Below are positions 40,510-50,681 of a stretch of 64,000 nucleotides of DNA, in pieces. This DNA comes from Pseudomonas cuatrocienegasensis (GTDB taxonomy: Bacteria; Pseudomonadota; Gammaproteobacteria; Pseudomonadales; Pseudomonadaceae). The notes beneath the pieces are model-generated. The model made no database searches, was not told the DNA's origin, and saw nothing but the letters and a program-made list of their open reading frames with translations. The stretch is taken from the NCBI RefSeq assembly GCF_900110925.1, contig NZ_FOFP01000003.1:310001-374000 (forward strand), read 5' to 3'. Every line of letters begins with the position of its first letter. The first letter of the stretch is position 1. A program made the translations under genes and the position numbers.

Positions 40510-41850
40510 ATGGACCCTTCCCCCGGTTACACCGCTGCGACTTACTTTGCCGACTTTGGCCTGATCCTATTCGCCTTTGTCCTGGTGCTGCTCAACGGTT
40601 TCTTCGTGGCCGCCGAGTTCGCCATGGTCAAGCTGCGCGCCACCAAGGTCGAGGCCCTGGCCGAGCAACATGGCTGGCGCGGGCACATCCTGCGCACTGT
40701 GCACAATCAGCTCGACGCTTACCTGTCGGCCTGCCAGCTGGGTATCACCCTGGCTTCGCTGGGCCTGGGTTGGGTTGGTGAGCCGGCCTTCGCCCATTTG
40801 CTCGAGCCGCTGTTCGCCGCCGCCGGCATTCAGTCGCCGGCCGTGGTGCATGGCGCGGCGTTCTTCACTGCGTTCTTCATCATTTCCTACCTGCATATCG
40901 TGGTCGGCGAGCTGGCGCCCAAGTCCTGGGCCATCCGCAAACCCGAGCTGCTCTCGCTGTGGACCGCTGTGCCGCTGTACCTGTTCTACTGGGCCATGTA
41001 CCCGGCGATCTTCCTGCTCAACGCCAGCGCCAACGCCATCCTGCGCATTGCCGGCCAGGGCGAGCCGGGGCCGCACCACGACCACCACTACAGCCGCGAC
41101 GAACTCAAGTTGATCCTCCACTCCAGCCGCGCCAGCGACCCGAGCGACCAGGACATGCGCGTGCTGGCCTCGGCGGTGGAGCTGGGCGAGCTGGAGGTGG
41201 TGGACTGGGCCAACTCGCGCGAGGACCTGGTCTACCTGGCCCTGGACGCCAAGCTCGATGAAGTCTTCAGCGTGTTTCGCCGGCACAAGTACAGCCGCTA
41301 CCCGGTGTTCGACGAAACCGCAGGTGAGTTCGTCGGTGTACTGCACATCAAGGACCTGCTGCTGCACCTGTCGCTGCTGGAGATGCTGCCCTCGGCGCTG
41401 AAACTCGCCGAGCTGATGCACCCCATCGAGCGGGTCAGCCGGCACATGCCGCTGTCCAGCCTGCTGGAGCAGTTCCGCCAGGGCGGCTCGCACTTCGCCC
41501 TGGTCGAAGAAGCCGATCACAAAGTGGTCGGCTACCTGACCATGGAAGACGTGCTCGAGGCCCTGGTCGGCGATATTCAGGACGAGCACCGCAAGGCCGA
41601 GCGCGGCATCCTCGCCTACCAGCCGGGCAAACTGCTGGTGCGCGGCGACACGCCGCTGGCCAAGGTCGAGCGCCTGCTCAGCGTCGACCTCGACCATGTC
41701 GAGGCGGAAACCCTCGCCGGGCTGATCTACGACACCCTCAAGCGCATGCCCAGCGAAGAGGAAGTGCTGGAGGTCGACGGCCTGCGCATCATCGTGAAAA
41801 AGATGAAGGGACCGAAGATCATCCTGGCCAAGGTGCTCAAGCTCGATTGA
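40510..41850 (+). CDS. Hemolysin/CorC-HlyC family membrane protein with DUF21 and CBS domains
   Basis: The 446-residue protein has an N-terminal DUF21 (CNNM) membrane domain with four hydrophobic stretches (LILFAFVLVLLNGFFVAAEFAMVKLR, ACQLGITLASLGLGWVGEPA, and two later), a CBS pair (about 205-330; SRYPVFDETAGEFVGVLHIKDLL, SHFALVEEADHKVVGYLTMEDVLEALVGDI) and a C-terminal CorC_HlyC domain. Such proteins handle magnesium, cobalt or other divalent cations; the hemolysin name is historical. It lies downstream of phoR as in P. aeruginosa. The start at 40510 fits the family. Confidence 0.92.
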   Translation: MDPSPGYTAATYFADFGLILFAFVLVLLNGFFVAAEFAMVKLRATKVEALAEQHGWRGHILRTVHNQLDAYLSACQLGITLASLGLGWVGEPAFAHLLEPLFAAAGIQSPAVVHGAAFFTAFFIISYLHIVVGELAPKSWAIRKPELLSLWTAVPLYLFYWAMYPAIFLLNASANAILRIAGQGEPGPHHDHHYSRDELKLILHSSRASDPSDQDMRVLASAVELGELEVVDWANSREDLVYLALDAKLDEVFSVFRRHKYSRYPVFDETAGEFVGVLHIKDLLLHLSLLEMLPSALKLAELMHPIERVSRHMPLSSLLEQFRQGGSHFALVEEADHKVVGYLTMEDVLEALVGDIQDEHRKAERGILAYQPGKLLVRGDTPLAKVERLLSVDLDHVEAETLAGLIYDTLKRMPSEEEVLEVDGLRIIVKKMKGPKIILAKVLKLD

Positions 41851-41916
41851 ACGAGGGCCTCAGTGCGCACCGCCCTCTTTGGCTGTTGCAGCCGCATGGG
41901 GGCCATACGCAACTCC

Positions 41917-42002
41917 GTAGGAGCGCCGCCCCGGCGCGAAGCTTTTGCACCATCTGCTATGCCGCTGTATGGCCACTATTCGCCGCGAGGCGCGGCTCCT
42001 AC
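41917..42002. repeat. REPIN of the GTAGGAGCGCCGCCCCGGCGCGAAGC type
   Basis: GTAGGAGCGCCGCCCCGGCGCGAAGC (41917-41942) faces ATTCGCCGCGAGGCGCGGCTCCTAC (41978-42002), two inverted palindromic units about 35 bases apart. A near-identical copy lies at 57995-58082. The remainder of the 41851-42173 gap shows no gene. Confidence 0.85.
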
Positions 42003-42173
42003 GAGAAGCAACCACGCCGCCATTCAGCCCAGGGACATAGCCCCCAAAGGGCTCCTACCGTTCGTCGGATGACTCGAATAACGACGCGCCACACCAGTCC
42101 ATGCAAGGGCACACCGATGCACTGCCCCATTGCGGTGCGTCACCCCCTTTGAATTTTGCAATAAGGACGTCTC

Positions 42174-42935
42174 ATGTCGCGCACTCACCTGCCCTCACGC
42201 CTCCTCCTCGGTCTCAGCCTGGCCGGTGCCACTGCGGCCCACGCCGACAGCATCACCGACCCGATCTCCACCTTCGGCCTGATCGGCTCGCACAACCAGT
42301 ACAAACTCTCGGTCGACGATGACAGCGACAAGGATCGCGTCAACCAGGGCGGTGCCTTCTACACCTTCGGCAACAAGCTGACCGGCCAGGAAGGCCTGAT
42401 CTACCAGATCGGTGTCGAAGGCCAATACGGCAAAAAGGATGACACCGAGTTCAAATCGGCCAAGGCCGAGCTGGACCTGGGCCTGCGCGCCGCGCTGAGC
42501 ACCAACAACTACATCGACCTGAGCATCGGTGGTGGCTACGACTGGGGCCGCCTGGAACAGGACAATGTCGACTTCGGCCTGTTCGAGGAAGACGTCAAAC
42601 TGACCAGCAAATCACCATTCGCCAAAGCCGGCGTGGGCTACAACTACCTGACGCCGGACTACACCGTGCGCCTGGAAGTCGGTGCGCGCTACTCCATCGA
42701 GGGCGAGAGCAAACTGCATGTCGGCGGCGAGAGCGACACCGTCGACCTCAAGGACAAGGTCAACCCATACGGCGAACTGACCGTGCTATGGAACAAGGGC
42801 ATCAACAACCTGCCCATCAGCACCAGCCTCTACTACACCCAGACCCGCTACCAGGTCGACAGCAACAGCGACCTGGTCGAGCGCACCAAGATCAAGCAAG
42901 AGCAAGTCGGCCTGAAGGTCGGTCTGGCCTTCTAA
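42174..42935 (+). CDS. Outer-membrane beta-barrel protein
   Basis: The 253-residue product has a signal peptide (LLLGLSLAGATAAHAD, cleavage near residue 25) and then alternating short beta segments ending in aromatic residues, with a C-terminal strand VGLKVGLAF ending in Phe, the signature for BamA-dependent outer-membrane insertion. Examples are GLIYQIGVEGQYGKK, YIDLSIGGGYDWGR and LPISTSLYYTQTRYQVD. It probably forms a barrel of ten to twelve strands. The cargo or role is unknown. It is convergent with the GMC oxidoreductase gene. Confidence 0.8.
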   Translation: MSRTHLPSRLLLGLSLAGATAAHADSITDPISTFGLIGSHNQYKLSVDDDSDKDRVNQGGAFYTFGNKLTGQEGLIYQIGVEGQYGKKDDTEFKSAKAELDLGLRAALSTNNYIDLSIGGGYDWGRLEQDNVDFGLFEEDVKLTSKSPFAKAGVGYNYLTPDYTVRLEVGARYSIEGESKLHVGGESDTVDLKDKVNPYGELTVLWNKGINNLPISTSLYYTQTRYQVDSNSDLVERTKIKQEQVGLKVGLAF

Positions 42936-42954
42936 AAAGCGCGCGCGCCCGGCG

Positions 42955-44550
42955 TCAGCTCGGGCGCGTACGAGCCAGAATCAGGTCGGCGGCTTTCTCG
43001 CCGATCATGATGCACGGCGCGTTGGTATTGCCGCTGATCAGCGTCGGCATGATCGAGGCATCGGCCACGCGCAGGTTGGCCAGGCCACGCACCTTCAGCT
43101 GCGGGCTGACCACGGCGGCCTCATCCGTGCCCATCTTGCAGGTGCCCACCGGGTGGAACACGGTGGCGGCGTAGTCGCGTAGATGCGCCAGCAGTTGCTC
43201 GTCGCTCTGCACCTGTGGCCCCGGCAACATTTCCTCACCGCGGATGGCGTCGAACTCCGGCTGCGCGAGGATCTTGCGCGCCAGCTTGACGCCCTCCACC
43301 AGCACCCGCGCGTCGGCTTCGTCGCTGAAGAAATTGAAGTCGATCTCCAGGCTGCGCCCTGTCCCCAGACGCACTTCACCGATGCTCTTCGGCCGCAGCA
43401 CGCAGGTGTGGATGGCGTAGCCATGGCCCCACTCGAACAGACGCCCGCGGTGGCTGCGATAGCCGGGTACGAAGTGCATCTGCACATCCGGCAACGCCTC
43501 GGCCAGTGACGTGCGGGCAAAGCCGCCGGCCTCGACGTAATTGGTGGTCAGCCAGCCGGTCTTGCGCGCCAGGTACTGCAACGGCGAGGCGAGGATTTTC
43601 GGCAGCGCGCCGAGGGAGAAACCCAGCGACAGCGGGCTCTTCGAGCGCACGGTCACCAGGCCGTCGATATGCTCCTGCAGATTCTTGCCGACGCCGGGTA
43701 GATCGACCTTGCAGGCGACGCCAGCGGCTTCCAGCTCGGCCCTGGGGCCAATGCCGGACTTGAGCAAGATATGCGGCGAGCCGAGGGCGCCGGCGCAGAG
43801 AATGGTCTCGCGACTGCACTGCAGGGTGCGCCACTGGCCGTTCTGGCGCAGTTCCACGCCGCTCACCCGCTCGCCATCGAGCAGCAACCGCTCCACCTCG
43901 CAACCGCTGAGCACGCTCAGGTTGTCGCGGCGCAGCGGGTGAACGAAGGCGCGGTAACTGGACAGGCGCTTTCCGTTCTTCTGAGTGAGGTTATACAGGC
44001 CGACACCTTCCAAGGTGCCGCCGTTGAAATCGTCGTTGCGCTTCAGGCCGAGGTGTTCGGCCGCGCGAATGTAGAGGTTCGACAACGGATTGGGGTCGCG
44101 CGGTTTATCCACCAGCAGTTCGCCCTGGGTGCCGTGGTAGAGCAACGACTGGCCGAGGCGGTTGCCTTCGGACCGCTTGAAATACGCCAGCACGTCCTGC
44201 CAGCCCCAGCCGGGGCAGCCGGCAGCGGCCCAGCGGTCGTAGTCGCTGGCATCGCCGCGGATGTAGATCATGCTGTTCATCGCGCTGGAGCCGCCAAGGG
44301 CCTTGCCGCGCGGGGTGTGCAGGCTACGCCCGGCGAGGTGCGGTTGTGGCGCGCTGAAGTAGTTCCAGCTGAACACCCGGCTCTTGTACAGGGTGATGGT
44401 GCCGGCCGGGATCTGCACCCGCGGGCTGGCGTCGCTGCCACCGGCCTCGATCAGGCACACGCGCACCGTCGGGTCGGCGCTCAGGCGGTTGGCCAGCACG
44501 CAACCGGCCGAGCCCGCACCGACGATCAGGTAATCGAAGGATTCGCCCAT
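42955..44550 (-). CDS. GMC-family alcohol/choline dehydrogenase-like oxidoreductase
   Basis: The 531-residue flavoprotein has the FAD motif DYLIVGAGSAGCVLANRLSA, the GMC signature around residue 85 (TPRGKALGGSSAMNSMIYIRG) and a C-terminal VFHPVGTCKMG with the catalytic His, as in choline dehydrogenase and AlkJ-type alcohol dehydrogenases. It oxidises an alcohol to an aldehyde, feeding the respiratory chain. It lies one base from the stop-start boundary with the ABC ATPase gene, so it belongs to the same operon. The substrate is unknown; context suggests an amino alcohol. Confidence 0.9.
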   Translation of the reverse strand: MGESFDYLIVGAGSAGCVLANRLSADPTVRVCLIEAGGSDASPRVQIPAGTITLYKSRVFSWNYFSAPQPHLAGRSLHTPRGKALGGSSAMNSMIYIRGDASDYDRWAAAGCPGWGWQDVLAYFKRSEGNRLGQSLLYHGTQGELLVDKPRDPNPLSNLYIRAAEHLGLKRNDDFNGGTLEGVGLYNLTQKNGKRLSSYRAFVHPLRRDNLSVLSGCEVERLLLDGERVSGVELRQNGQWRTLQCSRETILCAGALGSPHILLKSGIGPRAELEAAGVACKVDLPGVGKNLQEHIDGLVTVRSKSPLSLGFSLGALPKILASPLQYLARKTGWLTTNYVEAGGFARTSLAEALPDVQMHFVPGYRSHRGRLFEWGHGYAIHTCVLRPKSIGEVRLGTGRSLEIDFNFFSDEADARVLVEGVKLARKILAQPEFDAIRGEEMLPGPQVQSDEQLLAHLRDYAATVFHPVGTCKMGTDEAAVVSPQLKVRGLANLRVADASIMPTLISGNTNAPCIMIGEKAADLILARTRPS

Positions 44551-44551
44551 C

Positions 44552-45372
<821 letters not shown>

Positions 45373-45385
<13 letters not shown>

Positions 45386-46176
45386 GCGGCAATCCTCAGT
45401 CGGAGCAGACGGAACAGTTGGTCGGTAATCAGCCCGAGCAGGCCGATGATGGCGATGGCGAGGAAGATCACGTCGACCTGAAAGCCGCGCATGGCCTTGA
45501 GGCTGATGTAGCCCAGACCACTGCTGGCGGCGACCAGCTCGGCCACCACGAGATAGGTCCAGGCCCAGCCCATGGTTACCCGCAGGGTGTCGAGAATGCC
45601 CGGCAGCGAGGCTGGCCCGAGGACGTGCATCACCACGTCGCGGCGGCTGGCACCGAGGGTGTAGCTGGCGTTGATCAGGTCCTTTTGCACGCCTTTGGAA
45701 ACGTCGGCGATCATCACCAGTTGCTGGAAGAACACGCCGAAGATGATCACCGCCACGCGCTGTTCCAGGCCAATGCCGATCCACAGAATGAACAGCGGCA
45801 CGAACGAGGTCACCGGCAGGTAGCGGATAAAGTTCACCAGCGGCTCGAGGAACGCCTGGACGATGCGGAAGCTGCCCATCAGCAGGCCCAGCGGCACCGA
45901 AACCACGGAAGAAACCACGAAACCGATCAGCACCACCTCCAGGCTGGCCAGCACATGCTTGCCCAGGGTGCCGTCATGGGTCAGGCGGACGCCGGCAGCG
46001 AGTACATCGCCCGGCGTCGGCAGAAACATCGACGGCACCACGCCGCCATAGGAAAATCCGGCCCACAGGCCGAGCACCAGCAGCCAGCACAGCATGCCGG
46101 CGCTGAGCACCAGCTTGCGTGGCAATTCGACTTTCGGGGTCAGGCAGCGCTGCACCCAATTTTTTTGCGTGGCCAT
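45373..46176 (-). CDS. ABC transporter permease (nitrate/sulfonate/taurine type)
   Basis: The 267-residue inner-membrane protein has about six membrane spans and the EAA loop that docks to the ATPase (INASYTLGASRRDVVMHVLGPASLPGILDTLRVTMGWAW). It belongs to the SsuC/TauC/NrtB permeases. The ATG at 46176 is preceded by an in-frame TTG and a GGTGGTTG stretch. It forms a three-gene importer with the flanking ATPase and binding-protein genes. Confidence 0.93.
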
Positions 46177-46242
46177 CAACCACCTCGTGTTGCGAGCAGA
46201 AAAGTGCAGTCAGGCCCCTCTCCCTTCGGCATCAACCTGCAT

Positions 46243-46292
46243 CCGTGGGAGGCGCTTCAGCGGCGACGGTCGCGGCTGAAGCCCCTCCCACA
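46243..46292. repeat. REP palindrome of the GTGGGAGGGGCTTCAGCCGCGAC type
   Basis: CCGTGGGAGGCGCTTCAGCGGCGAC and GTCGCGGCTGAAGCCCCTCCCACAGG are inverted copies meeting in the middle, lying between the binding-protein gene and the permease gene. Confidence 0.75.
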
Positions 46293-46324
46293 GGGCGAGT
46301 TCTGCGTAGAGGGGAGCGAAACGC

Positions 46325-47311
46325 TTATGGCGTAACGAACGCGGTATCCACCAGGTCCTCGTAACTCACCGCATAGGGCTTGCCCTGCAGGGTGCTCCAG
46401 GTCTCGTTGGCCAGTTCGATAATGCCGGCGATATCCCCCGGCTTACCCGGCGTGCCGAGCAGCTTCTCGCTCATGGCCTGGTCGTAGAACTTCACGCCCT
46501 TGGCCGCTTCGGCCAGGTCTTGCGGCTTGGACAGGTAGCCGCCCACACCCTTGGCCATGATTGCGTAGGCCTCCTGCGGGTGGGTCTTGGTGTACTCCAC
46601 CGCCTTGTACAGCCCGGCGACCAGCGCCTTGACGTCGTCTGGCTGCTGCTCGATGACCTCGCAGGACAACGCCACCACGTCGACAATCACCCCCGGGGTG
46701 GCCGCGCTGTCGATCAGCACCTTGCCGTTGCCCTTCTGCTTGACCATGGTCAGGTTCGGCTCCCAGGTCACCGCCGCCGGTACGTGGCCGGCGATAAAGG
46801 CCGAGGCGGCGTCATCGGCGGTCATGTTCTGCACCTCGATGTCGGCCATGCTCATGCCGGCCTGCTTGAGCAGGTAGCTCAGCCAGAACTGCGACACCGA
46901 GCCTTCGTTGACCGCCACCGACTTGCCCTTGAGGCCCTGGATATCGGCGATGTTGTTCTGCACCACGATGCCGTCGCCGCCGTGGGACTCATCCAGCGCC
47001 GCGACCGCCTTGAAGCAGAAGTCCTTGGAGCGGTACTTGAGGATCTCGTCGATGGTCGAGGCCGAGCCGGACAACTTGCCCGAGGCCTGGGCGGCCATGT
47101 ACATCGAGGCTTCCTCGATGGTGGTCAGTTGCAGGTCGAGACCGGCCTCCTTGAAGTAGCCGAGGTCGCGGGCCAGGTACAGGGTGCCGTAGCCCACCCA
47201 GGTGGTGTGCCCCAGGGTCAGGGTGCCGGCCTGGGCACTGGCAGCCATGCCGGCGGCCAGGGCGGAACATGCAAAAGAGCGGGCGATACGGTGGCGCAAG
47301 GACGATTTCAT
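46325..47311 (-). CDS. ABC transporter substrate-binding protein (NMT1/TauA-like)
   Basis: The 328-residue product has a signal peptide (cleavage after ASAQA near residue 28) and the fold of NMT1/THI5, TauA and SsuA binding proteins: GTLTLGHTTWVGYGTLYLARDLGYFKEAGLDLQL at the mature N-terminus, GKSVAVNEGSVSQFWLSYLLKQAGM and FIAGHVPAAVTWEPNL in the middle. It would capture a small molecule in the periplasm for the adjacent importer. The ligand is unknown; neighbours suggest an amine or amino alcohol rather than a sulfonate. Start at 47311. Confidence 0.9.
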   Translation of the reverse strand: MKSSLRHRIARSFACSALAAGMAASAQAGTLTLGHTTWVGYGTLYLARDLGYFKEAGLDLQLTTIEEASMYMAAQASGKLSGSASTIDEILKYRSKDFCFKAVAALDESHGGDGIVVQNNIADIQGLKGKSVAVNEGSVSQFWLSYLLKQAGMSMADIEVQNMTADDAASAFIAGHVPAAVTWEPNLTMVKQKGNGKVLIDSAATPGVIVDVVALSCEVIEQQPDDVKALVAGLYKAVEYTKTHPQEAYAIMAKGVGGYLSKPQDLAEAAKGVKFYDQAMSEKLLGTPGKPGDIAGIIELANETWSTLQGKPYAVSYEDLVDTAFVTP

Positions 47312-47466
47312 GAAGCACTCCCACAGCCTGTTGGCTCGTTGTTGGTTTGCGTGGGGCAGGGTTTGGCCAATGGCCGAATTGCATGTGCATGGGCCGGCCT
47401 CGTTGGATCGGCGCCTGGTTCTTCGCCGCCCTCTGCGGGGCGGTTTCGGGTAATGCCTGTCGCGTT

Positions 47467-47525
47467 CGTAGGAGCGGCTGGGCGGCATTCCGCTTCAGCC
47501 GCGAATTCGCGGATAAATCCACTCC
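47467..47525. repeat. REP-like element
   Basis: GTAGGAGCGGCTGGGCGGCATTCCGCTTCAGCCGCGAATTCGCGGATAAATCCACTCC combines pieces of both main REP families in the gap between the binding-protein and aminotransferase genes. Confidence 0.6.
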
Positions 47526-47536
47526 TCGCCTTCGGC

Positions 47537-48910
47537 TTACAGCAGGTTCAGCTCGCGCCCGGTGCGGTCCACTGCACGACGGGTCTTGTCCACCAGTTCG
47601 TCCAGCTCGGCGTGGCTGGCCACCAGGGCCGGCGCCATGATCATGCGGCCCAGGGTCGAGCGGATGATCAGCCCCTCGTCGAAGCCGACCGTGCGGCAGT
47701 GCCAGGCGATGTCGTGCTCGTTGGCGAAGCGCTTGCGAGTGGCCTTGTCCTCGGCGAACTGCAACGCGGCAACCAGGCCGGAGCCCTGGATCTCAGCAAT
47801 CAGCGGGTGCTCGGCGAAGGTCTCGCGCAGCAGCTTCTGCAGGTAAGGGCCGCTGTCGTTCTTCACCGTCTCGACGATCTTCTCGTCGCGCAACGCTGTG
47901 AGGTTGGCGATGGCCACCGCCGCCGCCACCGGGTGCCCGGAATAGGTCAGGCCGTGGGCGAACAGGCCGCCCTGCTGCACCAGCACCTCGGCCATGCGCG
48001 CACTGAGCACCAGCCCGCCCATGGGGATGTAGCCGCTGGTCAGGCCCTTGGCGATGGTCAGGGTGTCCGGCTGGAAACCAAAATGCTGATGTGCGAACCA
48101 CTCGCCGGTGCGGCCAAAACCGCCGATCACCTCGTCGGCGCACAGCAGCACGTCGTACTGGCGGCAGATGCGCTGCACCTCGGCCCAGTAGCTGGTTGGC
48201 GGGAAGATCATCCCGCCAGCACCCTGGAACGGCTCGGCGACAAAGGCCGCGACATTCTCGGCACCCAGTTCGAGGATCTTCGCCTCCAGCTCACGGGCGG
48301 CCTTGAGGCCAAACTCGGCCTCGCTCAGCTCGCCGCCTGCGGCGAAATAGTAGGGCTCACCGATATGCGCAAAATCCGGCAGCATGCCGCCCATCTCGTG
48401 CATAAAGCCCATGCCGCCGAGCGCGGTGCTGCCCAGGGTGGAGCCGTGGTAACCGTTCCAGCGGCCGATCATCACCTTCTTCTGCGGTTGGCCAAGAATC
48501 TGCCAATAACGCCGCACGGTGCGGATCAGCACCTCGTTGGCCTCGGAGCCGGAGTTGGTGTAGATGGCGTGGCTGTAGTGCTTGGGCAACAGGCTGAACA
48601 GCAGCTCGGACAGCTCGATCACCCGTGGGTGAGTGGTGTGAAAAAACAGGTTGTAGTACGGCAACTCCGCCAACTGGCGCGTGGCGGCGGCGTTGAGGTC
48701 GGCGCGGCCATAACCCAGGGCGGTGCACCACAGGCCGGACATGCCGTCCAGGTAACGCTTGCCGTCCGTGTCCCACAGGTGCAGGCCCTGGCCCTTGGCG
48801 ATCACCAGCGCGCCCTGGGCGTTCAACGCCTTCTGGTCGAGAAAGGCGTGGATGTGGTGCGCCGCATCCAGCGCCTGGTACTGCGAAGTGGTGTGCTGCG
48901 GGGCAGTCAT
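47537..48910 (-). CDS. Class III (omega-) aminotransferase, SpuC-like
   Basis: The 457-residue PLP enzyme has the class III layout: NSGSEANEVLIRTVRRYW (cofactor phosphate site), IGRWNGYHGSTLGSTALGG, the Asp of DEVIGGFGRTGEWF and the PLP-binding Lys in TIAKGLTSGYIPMGG. It is close to the putrescine/polyamine and beta-alanine aminotransferases that use pyruvate. It would move an amino group from a terminal amine to pyruvate, giving an aldehyde for the neighbouring dehydrogenase. It lies 57 bases after the aldehyde dehydrogenase gene on the same strand. Confidence 0.9.
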   Translation of the reverse strand: MTAPQHTTSQYQALDAAHHIHAFLDQKALNAQGALVIAKGQGLHLWDTDGKRYLDGMSGLWCTALGYGRADLNAAATRQLAELPYYNLFFHTTHPRVIELSELLFSLLPKHYSHAIYTNSGSEANEVLIRTVRRYWQILGQPQKKVMIGRWNGYHGSTLGSTALGGMGFMHEMGGMLPDFAHIGEPYYFAAGGELSEAEFGLKAARELEAKILELGAENVAAFVAEPFQGAGGMIFPPTSYWAEVQRICRQYDVLLCADEVIGGFGRTGEWFAHQHFGFQPDTLTIAKGLTSGYIPMGGLVLSARMAEVLVQQGGLFAHGLTYSGHPVAAAVAIANLTALRDEKIVETVKNDSGPYLQKLLRETFAEHPLIAEIQGSGLVAALQFAEDKATRKRFANEHDIAWHCRTVGFDEGLIIRSTLGRMIMAPALVASHAELDELVDKTRRAVDRTGRELNLL

Positions 48911-48967
48911 CGCAAGGTCTCCGTGGAATCTTAGGGTGGATCGCCAACCGTAGGGTGCGCCGCGCCG

Positions 48968-50461
48968 TTAGCGCAGCTGGAACCATGTGGTTTTCAGTTG
49001 GGTGTACTTGTCGAACGCATGCAGTGACAGGTCGCGGCCAAAGCCCGATTGCTTGCTGCCACCGAAAGGCGTGCTGACGTCCAGCGCGTCCACGGTATTG
49101 ACCGACACGGTGCCCGCGCGCAGGTTGCGGGCCACGCGATGGGCGCGGTTGAGGTCATCACTCCACAGCGACGCGGCCAGGCCGTAGACGCTGTCATTGG
49201 CCAGGGCCACGGCCTCGTCCTCACTGTCGAAGGGCAGCACCGCCAGCACCGGGCCGAACACTTCCTCGCGAGCCAGGCGGCTGTCGGCGCTCACGCCGGT
49301 GAAAATGCTCGGCGCGATGAAATTGTCCGAGCCATTGAAGGTGAGCTGCTGACCACCGCAGACCAGGCGCGCACCGTCGGCCTCGGCGCCGCGGATAAAC
49401 CCCATGATCCGCGCCGTCTGCCGCGCCTCGACGATGGCCCCAGCACGGCTGGCTGGGTCGAGTGGGTCGCCGGGCAGCCAGTCGCGGGCCTTGGCCTGCA
49501 GGCGCTCAACGAATTCATCGTGAATCGAGCGCTCGACCAGCAAGCGCGAGTTGGCCGAGCACACCTCGCCCTGGTTGAAGAAGATGCCAAAGGCGGCCTT
49601 CTCGGCAGCCAGGTCGAGATCCTGGCAATCGGCGAACACCAGGTTGGCGCTCTTGCCGCCGCACTCCAGCCAGACCTGCTTGAGGTTGGACTGCGCCGAA
49701 TAACCCATAAAGTATTTGCCCACCTCGGTGGAGCCGGTGAAGGCCAGGCAGTCGACATCCATGTGCAAGCCGAGCGCCTTGCCGGCCTGCTCGCCGAGAC
49801 CCGGCACCACGTTCAACACGCCCTCCGGCAAGCCGGCTTGCAGGGCCAGCTCGGCCAGGCGCAGGGCGGAGAACGGCGACTGCTCGGCGGGTTTGAGCAC
49901 CACCGAATTGCCGGCGGCCAGGGCCGGGGCGAGCTTCCAGGCGGCCATGTCCAGCGGGAAGTTCCACGGCACCACAGCGGCGACCACACCCAGGGCCTCG
50001 CGGGTCACGGTGGCCAGCACGTTGCGCGCGCTGGGGGCGACTTCGTCATAGAGCTTGTCGAGGCTCTCGGCATACCAGCGGAACACGCCGGCGGCGCCGG
50101 GCACGTCGATGTTCCAGGCATCCATCACCGGCTTGCCCATATTCAGCGAGTCGAGCAGCGCCAGTTCGTCGCGGTGCTCAAGAATCAGCTCAGCCAGGCG
50201 CAGCAGCACCTGCTTGCGCTCGACCGGTGTGCGCTGCGACCAGACGCCAGCCGCGAACGCCTGACGGCCACTGCGCACGGCCAGCTCGACCTCGGCCTCG
50301 CCACAGGCGGCGACCTGCGCCAGCACCTGGCCGGTGGCCGGGTTGATGGCCGCGAAGGTCGCGCCAGACTGCGCCGCCACACGGCGACCACCAATGATGG
50401 CCTGTGCGATAAAGGCTTGCTGCCGGGCGCGTTGCTGCCAGTCGCTGAGTGTATGCACCAC
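48968..50461 (-). CDS. Aldehyde dehydrogenase, gamma-aminobutyraldehyde/PuuC-KauB-like
   Basis: The product of about 497 residues is an NAD(P)-dependent aldehyde dehydrogenase: GVVAAVVPWNFPLDMAAWKLAPALAAGN, the glutamate of VWLECGGKSAN, the catalytic Cys in NQGEVCSANSR, and EEVFGPVLAVLPF. The GEVCSA form is usual in the aminoaldehyde dehydrogenases PuuC and KauB that follow polyamine transaminases. The start is one of two adjacent GTG codons (50461 or 50458) behind AAGGGG; an ATG at 50506 is in frame but has no homology. It is upstream of the aminotransferase gene. Confidence 0.9.
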   Translation of the reverse strand: MVHTLSDWQQRARQQAFIAQAIIGGRRVAAQSGATFAAINPATGQVLAQVAACGEAEVELAVRSGRQAFAAGVWSQRTPVERKQVLLRLAELILEHRDELALLDSLNMGKPVMDAWNIDVPGAAGVFRWYAESLDKLYDEVAPSARNVLATVTREALGVVAAVVPWNFPLDMAAWKLAPALAAGNSVVLKPAEQSPFSALRLAELALQAGLPEGVLNVVPGLGEQAGKALGLHMDVDCLAFTGSTEVGKYFMGYSAQSNLKQVWLECGGKSANLVFADCQDLDLAAEKAAFGIFFNQGEVCSANSRLLVERSIHDEFVERLQAKARDWLPGDPLDPASRAGAIVEARQTARIMGFIRGAEADGARLVCGGQQLTFNGSDNFIAPSIFTGVSADSRLAREEVFGPVLAVLPFDSEDEAVALANDSVYGLAASLWSDDLNRAHRVARNLRAGTVSVNTVDALDVSTPFGGSKQSGFGRDLSLHAFDKYTQLKTTWFQLR

Positions 50462-50681
50462 TATCCCCTTGTACCGGTTGGCCGTTGCGCAGTGATGGTG
50501 GCGCAAGCCTGGGGATAGGAAAAATATTAAAAATGTCGCCGGGACATACGAAAAAGCTGGTCACCCACGCACCCTTTCGGTGCCGCACGCCAGTTAAGCG
50601 TGCACGCCTGTGGCCAGCCCCCGAAAAGCCTGGCCAGGCAAGAACCAATCCAGCAGAACGCAGCGCTCAGGGCGCACCTTT

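Noticed and set aside
46520..48934. An 804-codon plus-strand frame opposite the aminotransferase and binding-protein genes
   Set aside because: It is a high-GC antisense shadow; composition is His/Gly/Gln-rich and both minus-strand genes have full family motifs.
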